Translations under genes and position numbers: made by a program
Shown: positions 45,598-54,587 of the stretch, one piece after another
Numbering within the stretch: position 1 is the stretch's first letter
Layout: each line of letters begins with the position of its first letter
DNA from: Chitinophaga oryzae
GTDB lineage: Bacteria > Bacteroidota > Bacteroidia > Chitinophagales > Chitinophagaceae
NCBI RefSeq assembly: GCF_012516375.2
Contig: NZ_CP051204.2
Location: 5,828,001-5,892,000 of the forward strand
Reading direction: 5' to 3'
DNA: 64,000 nucleotides
Notes under the pieces: model-generated
Told to the model about the DNA's origin: nothing
Database searches by the model: none
Seen by the model: only the letters and a program-made list of their open reading frames with translations

Positions 45598-46023
45598 CCT
45601 CCCCTGCCCCCCGGCGCACCAGTCCCATCCCGGGGCAGGAATCAATTTCCTGCCTGCAGGCACGGTCATGGCCTTATGCCACGTCACCGGCATTCGTTTC
45701 CCGCACCGTGTTCCATTCGCCGCATCGCTCATATATTTTTTCATCCCCCAGGGCTTATGCCCTGGGCTATGATGTTGTTCAGGTTCTTTGGCCGATAGAA
45801 TGACTTTGGAATGACAATTTCCTTTTGCTTTTTTATCTTACCTGACTGCTTTTGTCATGCAGGTTGTTTTAAGAATAATGTTGATTGTCAATTATTTATA
45901 AAAAATAAAGATGTTTTGAATACGAAACAATAATTATGGTTTTACACTTCTTTTTAGAAAAAATATGACAATCATAAAAATATCTGGAGATTTTTTAAGA
46001 ATTTAGCGCCTACCTTTAAAATT
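45598..46023. promoter_or_regulatory. Intergenic region before the leu operon
   Basis: A 426-bp region without a gene. It contains a perfect 8-bp stem CCCAGGGC-TTAT-GCCCTGGG (45747-45766) and, near the end, TACCTTTA (46011-46018), which matches the TAnnTTTG -7 box at 7 of 8 positions only 6 bp before the start codon. I see no leucine-rich leader peptide and no recognisable riboswitch. The half nearest leuC is very AT-rich. Confidence 0.4.
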
Positions 46024-47433
46024 ATGAAAATGAGCAAAATACCCGCTACCTTATTTGACAAAGTATGGGATTCGCATGCGGTCAGGAAAATCGAAGACGG
46101 TCCTGATGTGTTGTTTATCGACCGTCACTTCATTCATGAAGTAACCAGCCCGGTAGCCTTTCTGGGCCTGGAGAACAGGGGACTGAGCGTGATGTTCCCC
46201 GAAAAAACATTTGCAACAGCCGATCACAATACGCCTACTATTAACCAGCACCTGCCGGTACAGGACCCGCTTTCCGCCAATCAGCTGAAAGCGCTGGAAT
46301 CCAATACCGCTAAATATGGTATCTCCCACTGGGGACTGGGCAATCCCCGCAATGGCATCGTGCACGTGGTAGGACCGGAAAATGGCATCACCCTGCCGGG
46401 CATGACCATCGTATGTGGCGACTCTCACACCTCCACCCACGGTGCTTTTGGCGCTATCGCCTTCGGCATCGGCACTTCCGAAGTGGAAATGGTGCTCTCC
46501 TCCCAGTGCATCATGCAGCAGAAACCAAAGAAAATGCGTATAACCGTTACCGGCAGCACCGGTAAAGGCATTACTCCTAAAGACGTTACCCTCTACATCA
46601 TCTCTCAGCTCACCGCTGCCGGCGCCACCGGTTACTTCGTGGAATATGCCGGTGAAGTATTTGAAAAGATGAGCATGGAAGGGCGTATGACTGTCTGCAA
46701 CATGAGCATCGAAATGGGCGCCCGCGGCGGCATCATCGCGCCGGACGAAACCACCTTCGCTTATATCAAGGGCCGCGAGAAAGCCCCGCAGGGAGCTGCC
46801 TGGGATAACGCTCTCGCCTATTGGAAAACACTAAAAACCGAAGAAGGCGCCACCTTCGATAAAGAATATACTTTCAACGCCGCCGACATCGAACCGATGA
46901 TCACCTACGGCACCAACCCCGGCATGGGCATGGGCATCACCCAGCGTATCCCGGTAGCGCAGGAAGCCGGCGGCAGCGCAGCCAGCTACGAAAAATCCCT
47001 GCAATACATGGGCTTCCAGGAACAGGAACCGATGCTGGGCAAAAAAGTAGACTACGTATTCATCGGCAGCTGCACCAACGGCCGCATAGAAGACTTCCGC
47101 GCTTTTGCCTCCGTAGTGAAAGGACGCAAAAAAGCAGAAGGCGTAACCGCCTGGATCGTTCCGGGATCACACATCGTAGAGCAACAGATCCGTGAAGAAG
47201 GTATCCTCGATATCCTCACCGCCGCCGGCTTCGAGCTGCGCCAGCCCGGATGCTCCGCCTGCCTCGCCATGAACGACGACAAAGTGCCGGCCGGCAAATA
47301 CGCTGTCAGCACCAGCAACCGCAACTTCGAAGGCCGCCAGGGCCCCGGCTCCCGCACCATGCTCGCCAGCCCGCTGGTAGCCGCCGCTGCCGCCGTTACC
47401 GGCGTAGTCACCGACCCGCGGGAACTGATCTGA
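46024..47433 (+). CDS. leuC: 3-isopropylmalate dehydratase large subunit
   Basis: A 469-residue aconitase-family protein (usual length 465-475). [4Fe-4S] ligands lie in GSCTNGR and in CSACLAMN. Other marks are [26 protein letters not shown] and the C-terminal [21 protein letters not shown]. With LeuD it interconverts 2- and 3-isopropylmalate. The same enzyme can isomerise citramalate to 3-methylmalate. It is the first gene of a four-gene operon. Confidence 0.97.
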   Translation: MKMSKIPATLFDKVWDSHAVRKIEDGPDVLFIDRHFIHEVTSPVAFLGLENRGLSVMFPEKTFATADHNTPTINQHLPVQDPLSANQLKALESNTAKYGISHWGLGNPRNGIVHVVGPENGITLPGMTIVCGDSHTSTHGAFGAIAFGIGTSEVEMVLSSQCIMQQKPKKMRITVTGSTGKGITPKDVTLYIISQLTAAGATGYFVEYAGEVFEKMSMEGRMTVCNMSIEMGARGGIIAPDETTFAYIKGREKAPQGAAWDNALAYWKTLKTEEGATFDKEYTFNAADIEPMITYGTNPGMGMGITQRIPVAQEAGGSAASYEKSLQYMGFQEQEPMLGKKVDYVFIGSCTNGRIEDFRAFASVVKGRKKAEGVTAWIVPGSHIVEQQIREEGILDILTAAGFELRQPGCSACLAMNDDKVPAGKYAVSTSNRNFEGRQGPGSRTMLASPLVAAAAAVTGVVTDPRELI

Positions 47434-47470
47434 TATCACTTTACCATCATCCAACAACACAAACAACAAC

Positions 47471-48067
47471 ATGGCTTACGATAAATTTACGGTCCTGAAA
47501 AGCACCGCTGTGCCGATGCCGATCGAAAATGTGGACACCGACCAGATCATTCCCGCCCGCTTCCTCAAAGCGACCGAACGCAAAGGATTTGGCGATAACC
47601 TGTTCCGTGACTGGCGCTATAACGCCGACGGCTCTCCGAAAAATGATTTCGTTTTAAATAACCCCATCTATTCCGGTAAAATACTGGTCGGCGGTAAAAA
47701 CTTCGGCAGCGGCTCCAGCCGCGAACACGCCGCCTGGGCCATCTACGACTACGGCTTCCGTTGCGTAGTGTCCAGCTTCTTTGCCGATATCTTCAAAAAC
47801 AACGCGCTCAACATCGGTATCCTGCCGGTACAGGTAAGCCCGGAGTTCTTACATAAAATCTTTACCGCCATTGAAGCCGATCCTAAAGCAGAACTGGTGG
47901 TTGACCTCCCGGCACAAACCATCACCATCTCCGCCACCGGCGAAAGCGAATCGTTCGATATCAACAGCTACAAAAAGCACAACATGACCAACGGTTATGA
48001 CGATATCGACTATCTGCAGGCCATGAAAGAAGACATCAAATCCTTCGCGGCCAAGAGCATGTATTAA
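47471..48067 (+). CDS. leuD: 3-isopropylmalate dehydratase small subunit
   Basis: A 198-residue protein of usual LeuD length. It has [36 protein letters not shown] and a swivelling-domain C-terminus. It forms the heterodimer with LeuC, whose gene ends 37 bp upstream. Confidence 0.97.
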   Translation: MAYDKFTVLKSTAVPMPIENVDTDQIIPARFLKATERKGFGDNLFRDWRYNADGSPKNDFVLNNPIYSGKILVGGKNFGSGSSREHAAWAIYDYGFRCVVSSFFADIFKNNALNIGILPVQVSPEFLHKIFTAIEADPKAELVVDLPAQTITISATGESESFDINSYKKHNMTNGYDDIDYLQAMKEDIKSFAAKSMY

Positions 48068-48085
48068 CGTTAATTCATCCGCCTT

Positions 48086-49609
48086 ATGCCAGTACCGCAG
48101 CGCTACATTGAAATAATGGACACCACCCTCCGCGACGGTGAACAGACCAGTGGTGTATCCTTTTCACCCTCGGAAAAACTGACCATCGCCCAGGTCCTGC
48201 TCACGGAAGTAAAAGTGGACAGGATAGAAATTGCCTCCGCCCGCGTGTCGGAAGGCGAACTGGCGGCCGTGAAAGCCATTACCAAATGGGCGAAGATGCA
48301 CGGCCTCCTGCACAAAGTGGAAGTGCTCACCTTCGTTGACGGCGACGTGTCTGTACAATGGATGTTGCAGGCCGGCGCCAAAGTGATGAACCTCCTCACC
48401 AAAGGTTCACTCAACCATCTCACCCACCAGCTGAAGAAAAAGCCCGCAGAACACTTCGCGGAAGTAGGCGAAGTCATCGCCCTCGCCCGCAAAAAAGGGC
48501 TGGAGTGCAACGTGTACCTCGAAGACTGGAGCAACGGCATGCGCCACTCCCGCGACTACGTATACCAATACCTCGACTTCCTGCAACACCAGCCGGTAAA
48601 ACGCGTGATGCTCCCCGATACCCTCGGCGTACTCACTCCCGGCGAAGTACAGGAATATATCAGCGACATTGTGCAACGCTACCCGCAGCTGCACTTCGAC
48701 TTCCACGCCCATAACGACTACGACCTCGGCACCGCCAACGTACTGGAAGGCGTGAAAGCCGGCGCACACGGCATCCACCTCACTATCAACGGGATGGGCG
48801 AAAGAGCGGGCAACGCGCCTCTCGCCAGCGCCATCGCTGTACTCAACGATTTTCTCCCAGGCGTGAAAACAGCCGTGTCAGAGAAATCACTCTACAGCGC
48901 CAGCAAACTGGTGGAGACGTTCTCAGGTATCCGCATCCCGGCCAACAAACCGGTGGTAGGCGCCAACGTGTTCACCCAGACCGCCGGCATCCATGCCGAC
49001 GGCGACAAGAAGAACAAACTGTATTTCAGCGACCTGATGCCGGAACGCTTCGGACGTCAACGCCTGTACGCACTGGGCAAAACCAGCGGCAAGGCCAACA
49101 TCGAAAACAACCTGCAACAGCTCGGCATACAGTTGTCCGACGCCAACCTGAAAAAAGTGACCCAGCGCATCATCGAACTGGGCGATAAAAAGGAAGTCGT
49201 TACACAGGCCGATCTCCCCTACATCATCTCGGATATCCTCGACAGCAGCCGGATAGAGGAAAAGGTGAAAATAGAAAACTATGTGCTCACCCATTCCAAA
49301 AACCTCCACCCTTCTGTGACCCTTAGAATATCTGTAGACGGGGAACTTTTTGAAGAACATTCCCAGGGCGACGGTCAGTACGACGCGTTTATGAACGCCC
49401 TGAAAATCGTCTATAAAAAGAAAAAACGGGAACTGCCGGTACTCACGGACTATTCCGTGCATATCCCTCCCGGCGGTAAGAGCGATGCGCTGTGCGAAAC
49501 CATTATCACCTGGAGCTTCGGCAACAAAGAGTTCAAAACAAGGGGGCTGGACAGTGACCAGACCGTGTCTGCCATTAAAGCCACCCAGAAAATGCTCAAC
49601 TTAATCTGA
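48086..49609 (+). CDS. cimA: Alpha-isopropylmalate synthase family enzyme, probably (R)-citramalate synthase
   Basis: A 507-residue DRE-TIM enzyme. The barrel has LRDGEQ (Arg16, Asp17) and the metal-site HAHND. The C-terminal LeuA regulatory domain lies at about 390-507. From memory of the Leptospira interrogans citramalate synthase, its pyruvate-pocket and catalytic residues Arg16, Asp17, Leu81, Leu104, Tyr144, Glu146 and Thr179 occur here at the same numbers. The blocks VDRIEIASARVS and NVYLEDWSNG are also close to it. Citramalate synthase condenses pyruvate and acetyl-CoA on the way to 2-oxobutyrate and isoleucine, and uses LeuCD and LeuB afterwards. The alternative is a LeuA paralog for leucine. 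The family is certain, the substrate less so. Confidence 0.75.
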   Translation: MPVPQRYIEIMDTTLRDGEQTSGVSFSPSEKLTIAQVLLTEVKVDRIEIASARVSEGELAAVKAITKWAKMHGLLHKVEVLTFVDGDVSVQWMLQAGAKVMNLLTKGSLNHLTHQLKKKPAEHFAEVGEVIALARKKGLECNVYLEDWSNGMRHSRDYVYQYLDFLQHQPVKRVMLPDTLGVLTPGEVQEYISDIVQRYPQLHFDFHAHNDYDLGTANVLEGVKAGAHGIHLTINGMGERAGNAPLASAIAVLNDFLPGVKTAVSEKSLYSASKLVETFSGIRIPANKPVVGANVFTQTAGIHADGDKKNKLYFSDLMPERFGRQRLYALGKTSGKANIENNLQQLGIQLSDANLKKVTQRIIELGDKKEVVTQADLPYIISDILDSSRIEEKVKIENYVLTHSKNLHPSVTLRISVDGELFEEHSQGDGQYDAFMNALKIVYKKKKRELPVLTDYSVHIPPGGKSDALCETIITWSFGNKEFKTRGLDSDQTVSAIKATQKMLNLI

Positions 49610-49619
49610 TTTTATTATC

Positions 49620-50693
49620 ATGGCAACCAAACATATTTTAATTGTTCCCGGCGACGGGATCGGACAGGAAGTAACGGCCGTAGGTAAAAAGGTACTGGAC
49701 AAGATCGCAGCCCGCTTCGGCCACACGTTCACCTATGACGAAGCCCTCGTGGGCCACGCCGCCATAGAAGCCACCGGTAACCCTTTGCCCGACGAAACGC
49801 TGACCAAAATGCGCGCCTCCGACGCCATCCTGTTTGGCGCCGTAGGCCATCCTAAATACGACAACGACCCTTCTGCCAAAGTAAGGCCGGAACAGGGGCT
49901 GCTGAAAATGCGCAAAGAGCTGGGCCTCTACGCCAACCTGCGCCCCATCAAACTGTTTGACGAGCTGCTCGACGCTTCCAGCATCAAGCCGGAGATCCTG
50001 AAAGGGGCCGACATTCTTTTCTTCCGTGAACTGACCGGCGACATCTACTTCGGTGACAAAGGCCGCAAAAACAACGGCGATACCGCTTTCGACATTGCAG
50101 AATACAGCCGTTTCGAAGTAGAGCGCATCGCCCGCAAAGCCTTTGAGGCCGCCCGCACCCGCCGCAAAAAACTCTGCTCCGTTGACAAAGCCAATGTGAT
50201 CGAGACCTCCCGGCTGTGGCGCGAAGTAATCCAGAAGATCGCCCCCGAATATCCTGACGTGGAGGTGGAACACCAGTTCGTAGACGCCACCGCTATGCTG
50301 CTGATCAAGGACCCACGCCGTTTCGACGTGGTGGTGACCGCCAACCTCTTCGGCGATATCCTCACCGATGAAGCTTCCCAGATCGCCGGCTCCATGGGCA
50401 TGCTCGCTTCCGCTTCTGTTGGCGATGGTACCGGTGTATACGAACCGATCCACGGTTCCGCGCACGACATCACCGGCAAAGGCGTTGCCAACCCGCTGGC
50501 CTCTATCCTCTCCGCCGCGCTGCTGCTGGACATCTCCTTCGGCATGAAAGCGGAATCCGAAGCGGTGATCACGGCGGTAGACCAGGTGCTGAAAGCCGGT
50601 TTCCGTACCCGCGATATCGCCAACGCACAAACGCCGGCCGATATGATCAAAGGCACCGACGCCATCGGGGAAGAAGTACTGCAGCGTATTTAA
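49620..50693 (+). CDS. leuB: 3-isopropylmalate dehydrogenase
   Basis: A 357-residue protein of the isocitrate/isopropylmalate dehydrogenase family. Hallmarks are IVPGDGIGQEV, RELTGDIYFGDKG and DVVVTANLFGDILTDEASQIAGSMGMLASASVG. It oxidatively decarboxylates 3-isopropylmalate, or 3-methylmalate in the citramalate route, with NAD. It ends the operon and is followed by a repeat-rich terminator region. Confidence 0.97.
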   Translation: MATKHILIVPGDGIGQEVTAVGKKVLDKIAARFGHTFTYDEALVGHAAIEATGNPLPDETLTKMRASDAILFGAVGHPKYDNDPSAKVRPEQGLLKMRKELGLYANLRPIKLFDELLDASSIKPEILKGADILFFRELTGDIYFGDKGRKNNGDTAFDIAEYSRFEVERIARKAFEAARTRRKKLCSVDKANVIETSRLWREVIQKIAPEYPDVEVEHQFVDATAMLLIKDPRRFDVVVTANLFGDILTDEASQIAGSMGMLASASVGDGTGVYEPIHGSAHDITGKGVANPLASILSAALLLDISFGMKAESEAVITAVDQVLKAGFRTRDIANAQTPADMIKGTDAIGEEVLQRI

Positions 50694-50696
50694 TCC

Positions 50697-50840
50697 CGCA
50701 AAGCGCGCAAAGAAAGCAGAGCACGCAAAGGATTGTGTTTATTAAGATAATAAGAGAGCAAAGGAGATCAACCTCTTCCTTTGCTCTTTTTTTATGGTTA
50801 TATTTTCTTTGCGCTCTTTGCTTTCTTTGCGTTCTTTGCA
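50697..50840. repeat. Large imperfect inverted repeat of GCAAAG words with internal terminator
   Basis: The outer arms 50697-50730 and 50808-50840 are complementary at roughly 28 of 34 positions and consist of repeated GCAAAG/CTTTGC words. Inside, AGAGCAAAGGA (50755-50765) pairs perfectly with 50777-50787 and is followed by a run of T, a good intrinsic terminator for leuB. The region shares words with the hairpin at 33350-33401. Confidence 0.7.
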
Positions 50841-50854
50841 GGAAAACATATCTT

Positions 50855-51307
50855 ATGGGACCGTTGATTATTTCTGCCTCTATACACGTGGCCAAACCGC
50901 CGCAGGAAGTTTTTGAAGCCATCATTGATCCAAAGAAAATGAGCAATTATTTTATCGCCTCCGGCAGCGGCCGCATGGAGGAAGGAGAAACCGTGGTATG
51001 GCGGTTCGCTGAAGAAGATGTGAATTATGATATCCCGGTGAAGAAGGTGATAAAAGACAGCGAGGTCCATTTTGAATGGGAAGGGGCCCCGCAGCACCGG
51101 ACACAGGTAAAAATAGCGCTGTCGCCTTCCGGAAGCGGCGGAACAGTGGTGCATGTCACCGAAGGGGAACTCCCGCTGGACGCCAAAGGGCTGAAATGGT
51201 TCTCACAAAACACTTTCGGCTGGGCCAACTTCCTTGACTGCCTGAAGGCTTACCTCGAGTATGGCATTAACCTGCGCAAGGGCGCTTTTGACGATATGCA
51301 GGCATAA
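50855..51307 (+). CDS. SRPBCC-fold protein (AHSA1-like)
   Basis: A 150-residue START-like protein beginning at the ATG at 50855. The open frame extends upstream only through the repeat region. Family pattern: ISASIHVAKPPQEVFEAIIDPKKMSNYF, then GGTVVHVTEGELPL and the C-terminal GWANFLDCLKAYLEYGINLR. Such proteins bind hydrophobic ligands or partner proteins. The specific role is unknown. A terminator hairpin follows at 51321-51346. Confidence 0.82.
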   Translation: MGPLIISASIHVAKPPQEVFEAIIDPKKMSNYFIASGSGRMEEGETVVWRFAEEDVNYDIPVKKVIKDSEVHFEWEGAPQHRTQVKIALSPSGSGGTVVHVTEGELPLDAKGLKWFSQNTFGWANFLDCLKAYLEYGINLRKGAFDDMQA

Positions 51308-51320
51308 AAGCGGGCAAAAA

Positions 51321-51346
51321 AAGACCGGCGCCTGCGTGCCGGTCTT
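51321..51346. terminator. Terminator between SRPBCC and sigma factor genes
   Basis: AAGACCGGC (51321-51329) pairs perfectly with GCCGGTCTT (51338-51346), preceded by an A run. It lies between convergent genes. Confidence 0.7.
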
Positions 51347-51366
51347 CCACTGTATACAGATTATTT

Positions 51367-52017
51367 TTATTCGATCTCCAGTTTGCGGAGCACATTGTTG
51401 ACCACCCTGTCGCACCGGATAAGATGGAACGGGAAGACCACATCGTTTTTGTAGAAGTTGGAAATATGTTCGCGCAGCATCATTTTAGCCCTGATCTGGC
51501 GGACTTTCACGTTTACCCTGGAGATGTCGAGCACTTTAGCGGTTTCCGCCACATTGAGATGTTCCAGTTCCCGCAGCACGAAAACGGCCCGGTACTTTTC
51601 CGGAATACTCAGCAGTGCTTTCTCCAGCACTTCACCCAGCTCTTTGTTGATGACAGTGTCCACAGGTGTTCTAGTTTTGGCCATATCCTGACCCTGCTCC
51701 ACAGCTGAAATATCCTCGCTGGCTGCCCGCTGCGCTCTTTTGAGATGCTGGTGGCACTCGTTGATCATAATCCTCTTCAGCCACGTAGCAAAAGCGGCTT
51801 CCTGCCGGAATTTGTCCAGGTGCTGATAGGCATTGATGTAGGTCTGTTGCATCACGTCCTCCACATCCATGTCGTTGTTCAGGAAAGACATCCCGATCCG
51901 GAACAGGCTCGCGTTATAACGCCGCATCAGCAGCTCGTACAACCGTTTCTCTCCTGCCAGCACCCTGGCGATAATTTCATTGTCAGTAAGCGTGTCAATA
52001 GGTTGAATGATACTCAT
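51367..52017 (-). CDS. RNA polymerase sigma factor, sigma-70 family (ECF type)
   Basis: A 216-residue sigma factor. Region 2 is ASLFRIGMSFLNNDMDVEDVMQQTYINAYQHLDKF. Region 4 is LLSIPEKYRAVFVLRELEHLNVAETAKVLDISRVNVKVRQIRAKMML. A C-terminal extension of about 30 residues follows region 4. No anti-sigma gene is adjacent, unlike the sigma factor at 8591. The divergent neighbour is a 113-residue unknown protein. Confidence 0.9.
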   Translation of the reverse strand: MSIIQPIDTLTDNEIIARVLAGEKRLYELLMRRYNASLFRIGMSFLNNDMDVEDVMQQTYINAYQHLDKFRQEAAFATWLKRIMINECHQHLKRAQRAASEDISAVEQGQDMAKTRTPVDTVINKELGEVLEKALLSIPEKYRAVFVLRELEHLNVAETAKVLDISRVNVKVRQIRAKMMLREHISNFYKNDVVFPFHLIRCDRVVNNVLRKLEIE

Positions 52018-52169
52018 TATCAGTTATTAGATGGTTAAAGTGAAAATAAGTTACAAAAAATGACAACATTTTGTAACCTTTTATGAAATCTGTACTCTAA
52101 TCCATATCGACAGGCATATAAAAGCCTGGCTATTAACCTGAATAACCCAGAAAAGCGCAAACTAAAACT

Positions 52170-52511
52170 ATGACGACAGGCCAAGAATCCCGGCAGAACA
52201 ACGTATCCCTGCCTCCTTTAACCCATGAGCGCCTGCAGGAGTTGAAACAAACTCCTCAGGGACAGCGTATTATGCAGGAAACTTTCCAGGTCTTTCCCGA
52301 ACTGGTCAAATCCCTTACCGCCAACTTACAGGAGAAACTCACCCGTTATGAACAGGCCCGTACCAAAAGTACCGGCATTCCGGACGGACTCACTTTAAGT
52401 ATGCTGGTGGATGATTACCAGTTCCTGGAGTTTGTACAGCATATTATGTTCGTGAAATGGAGAGAAGAGAAAAACAACCGGTACTATACCGTTGATACAC
52501 AGGTGAATTGA
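52170..52511 (+). CDS. Small soluble protein of unknown function
   Basis: A 113-residue, probably helical protein (LTHERLQELKQTPQGQRIMQETFQVFPELVKSLTANLQEKLTRYEQ) with no signal peptide. The end has VKWREEKNNRYYTV. It is divergent from the sigma factor gene by 152 bp and could be its target or partner, but this is speculative. Family not recognised. Confidence 0.55.
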   Translation: MTTGQESRQNNVSLPPLTHERLQELKQTPQGQRIMQETFQVFPELVKSLTANLQEKLTRYEQARTKSTGIPDGLTLSMLVDDYQFLEFVQHIMFVKWREEKNNRYYTVDTQVN

Positions 52512-52520
52512 TTGATTTTT

Positions 52521-53096
52521 TCATGCACGCGCGGTACTTGTTCTCAGCAGGTACAGATCGCCGTGCCCGAATTGCAGGGTCTGATATACCTCAAAGCCTC
52601 TTTTCGTATACCAGTTAACGTTGTCAATCATCGAAGTTTCCAGGTATACGGGGCGTTGCCCATGTGCGAGGAGCTGCCGGAGCAGGCGGCTGCCTGTTCC
52701 CTGGCGTTGTTCACCCGGCAACACCCCGATGAACCATAAATAGTTGATGGGCGTAGCCGGATACGCTGCTTTTATCCGGACCTCGCGCTGCATCACCCGG
52801 CGGACCCGCCCCGGTCCGATCACATTCAGGGCCAGCCGCAGGTCCAGCAGTATGGTTTTCAGCGTCGTCTTTTTCCGGTCGGGGAATAAGGTGAGCGCGC
52901 AGGCCTGCCGGTCCTCCGACAGGTATACCCTGCCAAACAACATACACAGTTCAAAGGAATATGCCATCAACGCCCTGATACGGGCTATTCTCCCGCGGCC
53001 CTGGCGGACCACGTAATTAACGCTTTTATTATCTGCAAAAGCGGCGGTCAGTATCCTGACGACCGTTTCCTTATCGGTGTATGCTGCCTTGATCAT
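52521..53096 (-). CDS. GNAT-family N-acetyltransferase
   Basis: A 191-residue protein, with the start set at 53096 (MIKAAYTDKETVVRILTAAF). The upstream part of the frame is non-typical. The acetyl-CoA loop is visible as WFIGVLPGEQRQGTGSRLL, followed by VYLETSMIDNVNWYTKRGFEVYQTL, which is standard for GNATs. The substrate is unknown. The gene is divergent from the MFS exporter. Confidence 0.82.
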   Translation of the reverse strand: MIKAAYTDKETVVRILTAAFADNKSVNYVVRQGRGRIARIRALMAYSFELCMLFGRVYLSEDRQACALTLFPDRKKTTLKTILLDLRLALNVIGPGRVRRVMQREVRIKAAYPATPINYLWFIGVLPGEQRQGTGSRLLRQLLAHGQRPVYLETSMIDNVNWYTKRGFEVYQTLQFGHGDLYLLRTSTARA

Positions 53097-53150
53097 AACA
53101 GCCCTGAAGGTATGGAATATACGGCTGGCGTTGACAAGGTCAAATATATT

Positions 53151-53181
53151 TTTGAGAGAAGATAATTTCCTGTTATTTTTG
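53151..53181 (+). promoter_or_regulatory. Bacteroidota-type promoter for the MFS gene
   Basis: TTTG (53151-53154), a 19-bp spacer and TATTTTTG (53174-53181) match the consensus TTTG-N19-21-TAnnTTTG. The expected transcript start is about 100 nt upstream of the chosen start codon at 53292. Confidence 0.65.
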
Positions 53182-53291
53182 CGCCCTATGAGATACTGAG
53201 CAACCATATACTCTTCCGGCATCCTGCCTGTTATTTGATGCGGCGCGCTTCTATCGCCGTGCATTTCTCATGTTTTAGCTTATATATTCTG

Positions 53292-54509
53292 ATGCGATCT
53301 GCGTATTACCGTTCCCGTTTGTTATTTATTGTTTTGGTGGTGGTGATAGACACCGCTGGTTTTGGTTTGATTTTCCCGGTGCTGCCGCAGCTACTCCGGG
53401 AGCTGCTTCATGCAGACATAAGCACCGCCGCCCGTTACGGCGGATGGCTGGCTTTCGCCTATGCGGCGATGCAGTTTGTATTTGCGCCGGTGCTGGGCGG
53501 ACTGAGCGACCGTTACGGCCGGCGGCCTGTCCTGCTGTGTTCCCTGCTGGGCTTTTCCGTTGACTGTCTCTTTCTCGCCTTCGCCCCGAATGTGACATGG
53601 CTGTTCGCCGGCCGTGCCATTGCAGGCATCACCGGCGCCAGTTACGCCGTAGCTTCCGCCTGCGTGGCCGACATTAGCACCGATGAAAACCGTACCCGCC
53701 ACTATGGACTGATCAATGCCGCCTTTGGCCTTGGCTTTATCATCGGCCCCGTCATTGGCGGCGCGCTGGGCCGCTGGGGTACGCATACCCCTTTTATGGC
53801 GGCTGCAGTACTGAGCTTCTTCAATTTCGTGCTTGGATATTATTTCTTTCCTGAGTCATTGCCCCTCACCCATCGCCGGGCTTTTGAATGGAAGCGCGCC
53901 AATCCCTTTGGCGCCTTGCAGCACCTGGTGCGGTTCCCACTGGTGAAATCGCTGATCTTTTCCATGATGCTGGTATCTTTCGCCACCCATAGCATGGAGA
54001 GCGTGTGGGCTTTCTTCACCATAGAGAAATTTAAATGGAGCAACCTGCTGGTGGGTTATTCGCTGGCGTTTGTCGGTGTATTGTCCATCATCTCCCAGAC
54101 CTGGCTGGTAGGCGTGCTCTCCAAACGGCTCAGCGACAGGCAGATGGCTGTCACCGGCCTGTTATGTATGATCACCGGCTTCCTGCTGTTTGCCTTCGCC
54201 GGATGGCAATGGGTGCTGCTGCCCGCCCTGGTGATTTACATCGCCGGCAGCATACAGGGCACCGCTATGCAGAGCATTATGGCCGGCGCCATGCCCGACA
54301 ACGAGCAGGGAGAGCTGCAGGGCGGGCTGGGCAGCCTGATGGGCCTCACTACCCTGCTGGCACCTCCGTTGCTGACCAGCAGCTTCGCCTGGGCCACAGC
54401 GCGTACGTCGCCTGTATATTTTCCCGGTATGCCTTACCTGATAGCCGGTATACTGACGTTTTTCAGTTTGTTGCTGCTGGTGAGAGGGTTCAGGAAGACG
54501 GCGCGGTGA
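53292..54509 (+). CDS. MFS exporter of the tetracycline-resistance (TCR/Tet) type
   Basis: A 405-residue, 12-helix major facilitator. The TetA-type motif A is GGLSDRYGRRPVLL (near residue 75), and VIDTAGFGLIFPVLPQLL lies in helix 1. The start at 53292 (MRSAYYRSRLLFIVLVVVIDT) gives a standard N-terminus. It would export a drug or metabolite using the proton gradient. Resistance to any named drug cannot be concluded from this sequence. Confidence 0.88.
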   Translation: MRSAYYRSRLLFIVLVVVIDTAGFGLIFPVLPQLLRELLHADISTAARYGGWLAFAYAAMQFVFAPVLGGLSDRYGRRPVLLCSLLGFSVDCLFLAFAPNVTWLFAGRAIAGITGASYAVASACVADISTDENRTRHYGLINAAFGLGFIIGPVIGGALGRWGTHTPFMAAAVLSFFNFVLGYYFFPESLPLTHRRAFEWKRANPFGALQHLVRFPLVKSLIFSMMLVSFATHSMESVWAFFTIEKFKWSNLLVGYSLAFVGVLSIISQTWLVGVLSKRLSDRQMAVTGLLCMITGFLLFAFAGWQWVLLPALVIYIAGSIQGTAMQSIMAGAMPDNEQGELQGGLGSLMGLTTLLAPPLLTSSFAWATARTSPVYFPGMPYLIAGILTFFSLLLLVRGFRKTAR

Positions 54510-54533
54510 GAATGTCCCAAAGCAAACACACCC

Positions 54534-54565
54534 TCAACTATTCAATAAAATTATTGAATAGTTGA
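54534..54565 (+). promoter_or_regulatory. Palindromic operator of the ArsR-rhodanese gene
   Basis: Perfect 15-bp arms TCAACTATTCAATAA (54534-54548) and its complement (54551-54565) are separated by AA. The form (ATTCAATA...TATTGAAT-like) is typical of ArsR/SmtB operators. It overlaps the promoter region of the next gene, so autorepression is likely. Confidence 0.85.
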
Positions 54566-54573
54566 TTTTTCCG

Positions 54574-54581
54574 TATTTTTG
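54574..54581 (+). promoter_or_regulatory. -7 box of the ArsR-rhodanese promoter
   Basis: TATTTTTG fits TAnnTTTG exactly and lies only 6 bp before the ATG at 54588. The transcript should begin within a few bases of the start codon, making a nearly leaderless mRNA. A TTG inside the palindrome lies 17 bp upstream as a possible -33 element. Confidence 0.6.
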
Positions 54582-54587
54582 CAGCTT

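Noticed and set aside
45598..46023. T-box, riboswitch or leucine leader peptide before leuC
   Set aside because: No Leu-rich short frame, no T-box-like or known aptamer sequence visible.
53292..54509. Calling the MFS exporter a tetracycline-resistance gene
   Set aside because: Family similarity alone cannot give the drug, and there is no TetR-type partner. Only the Tet-like exporter family is supported.
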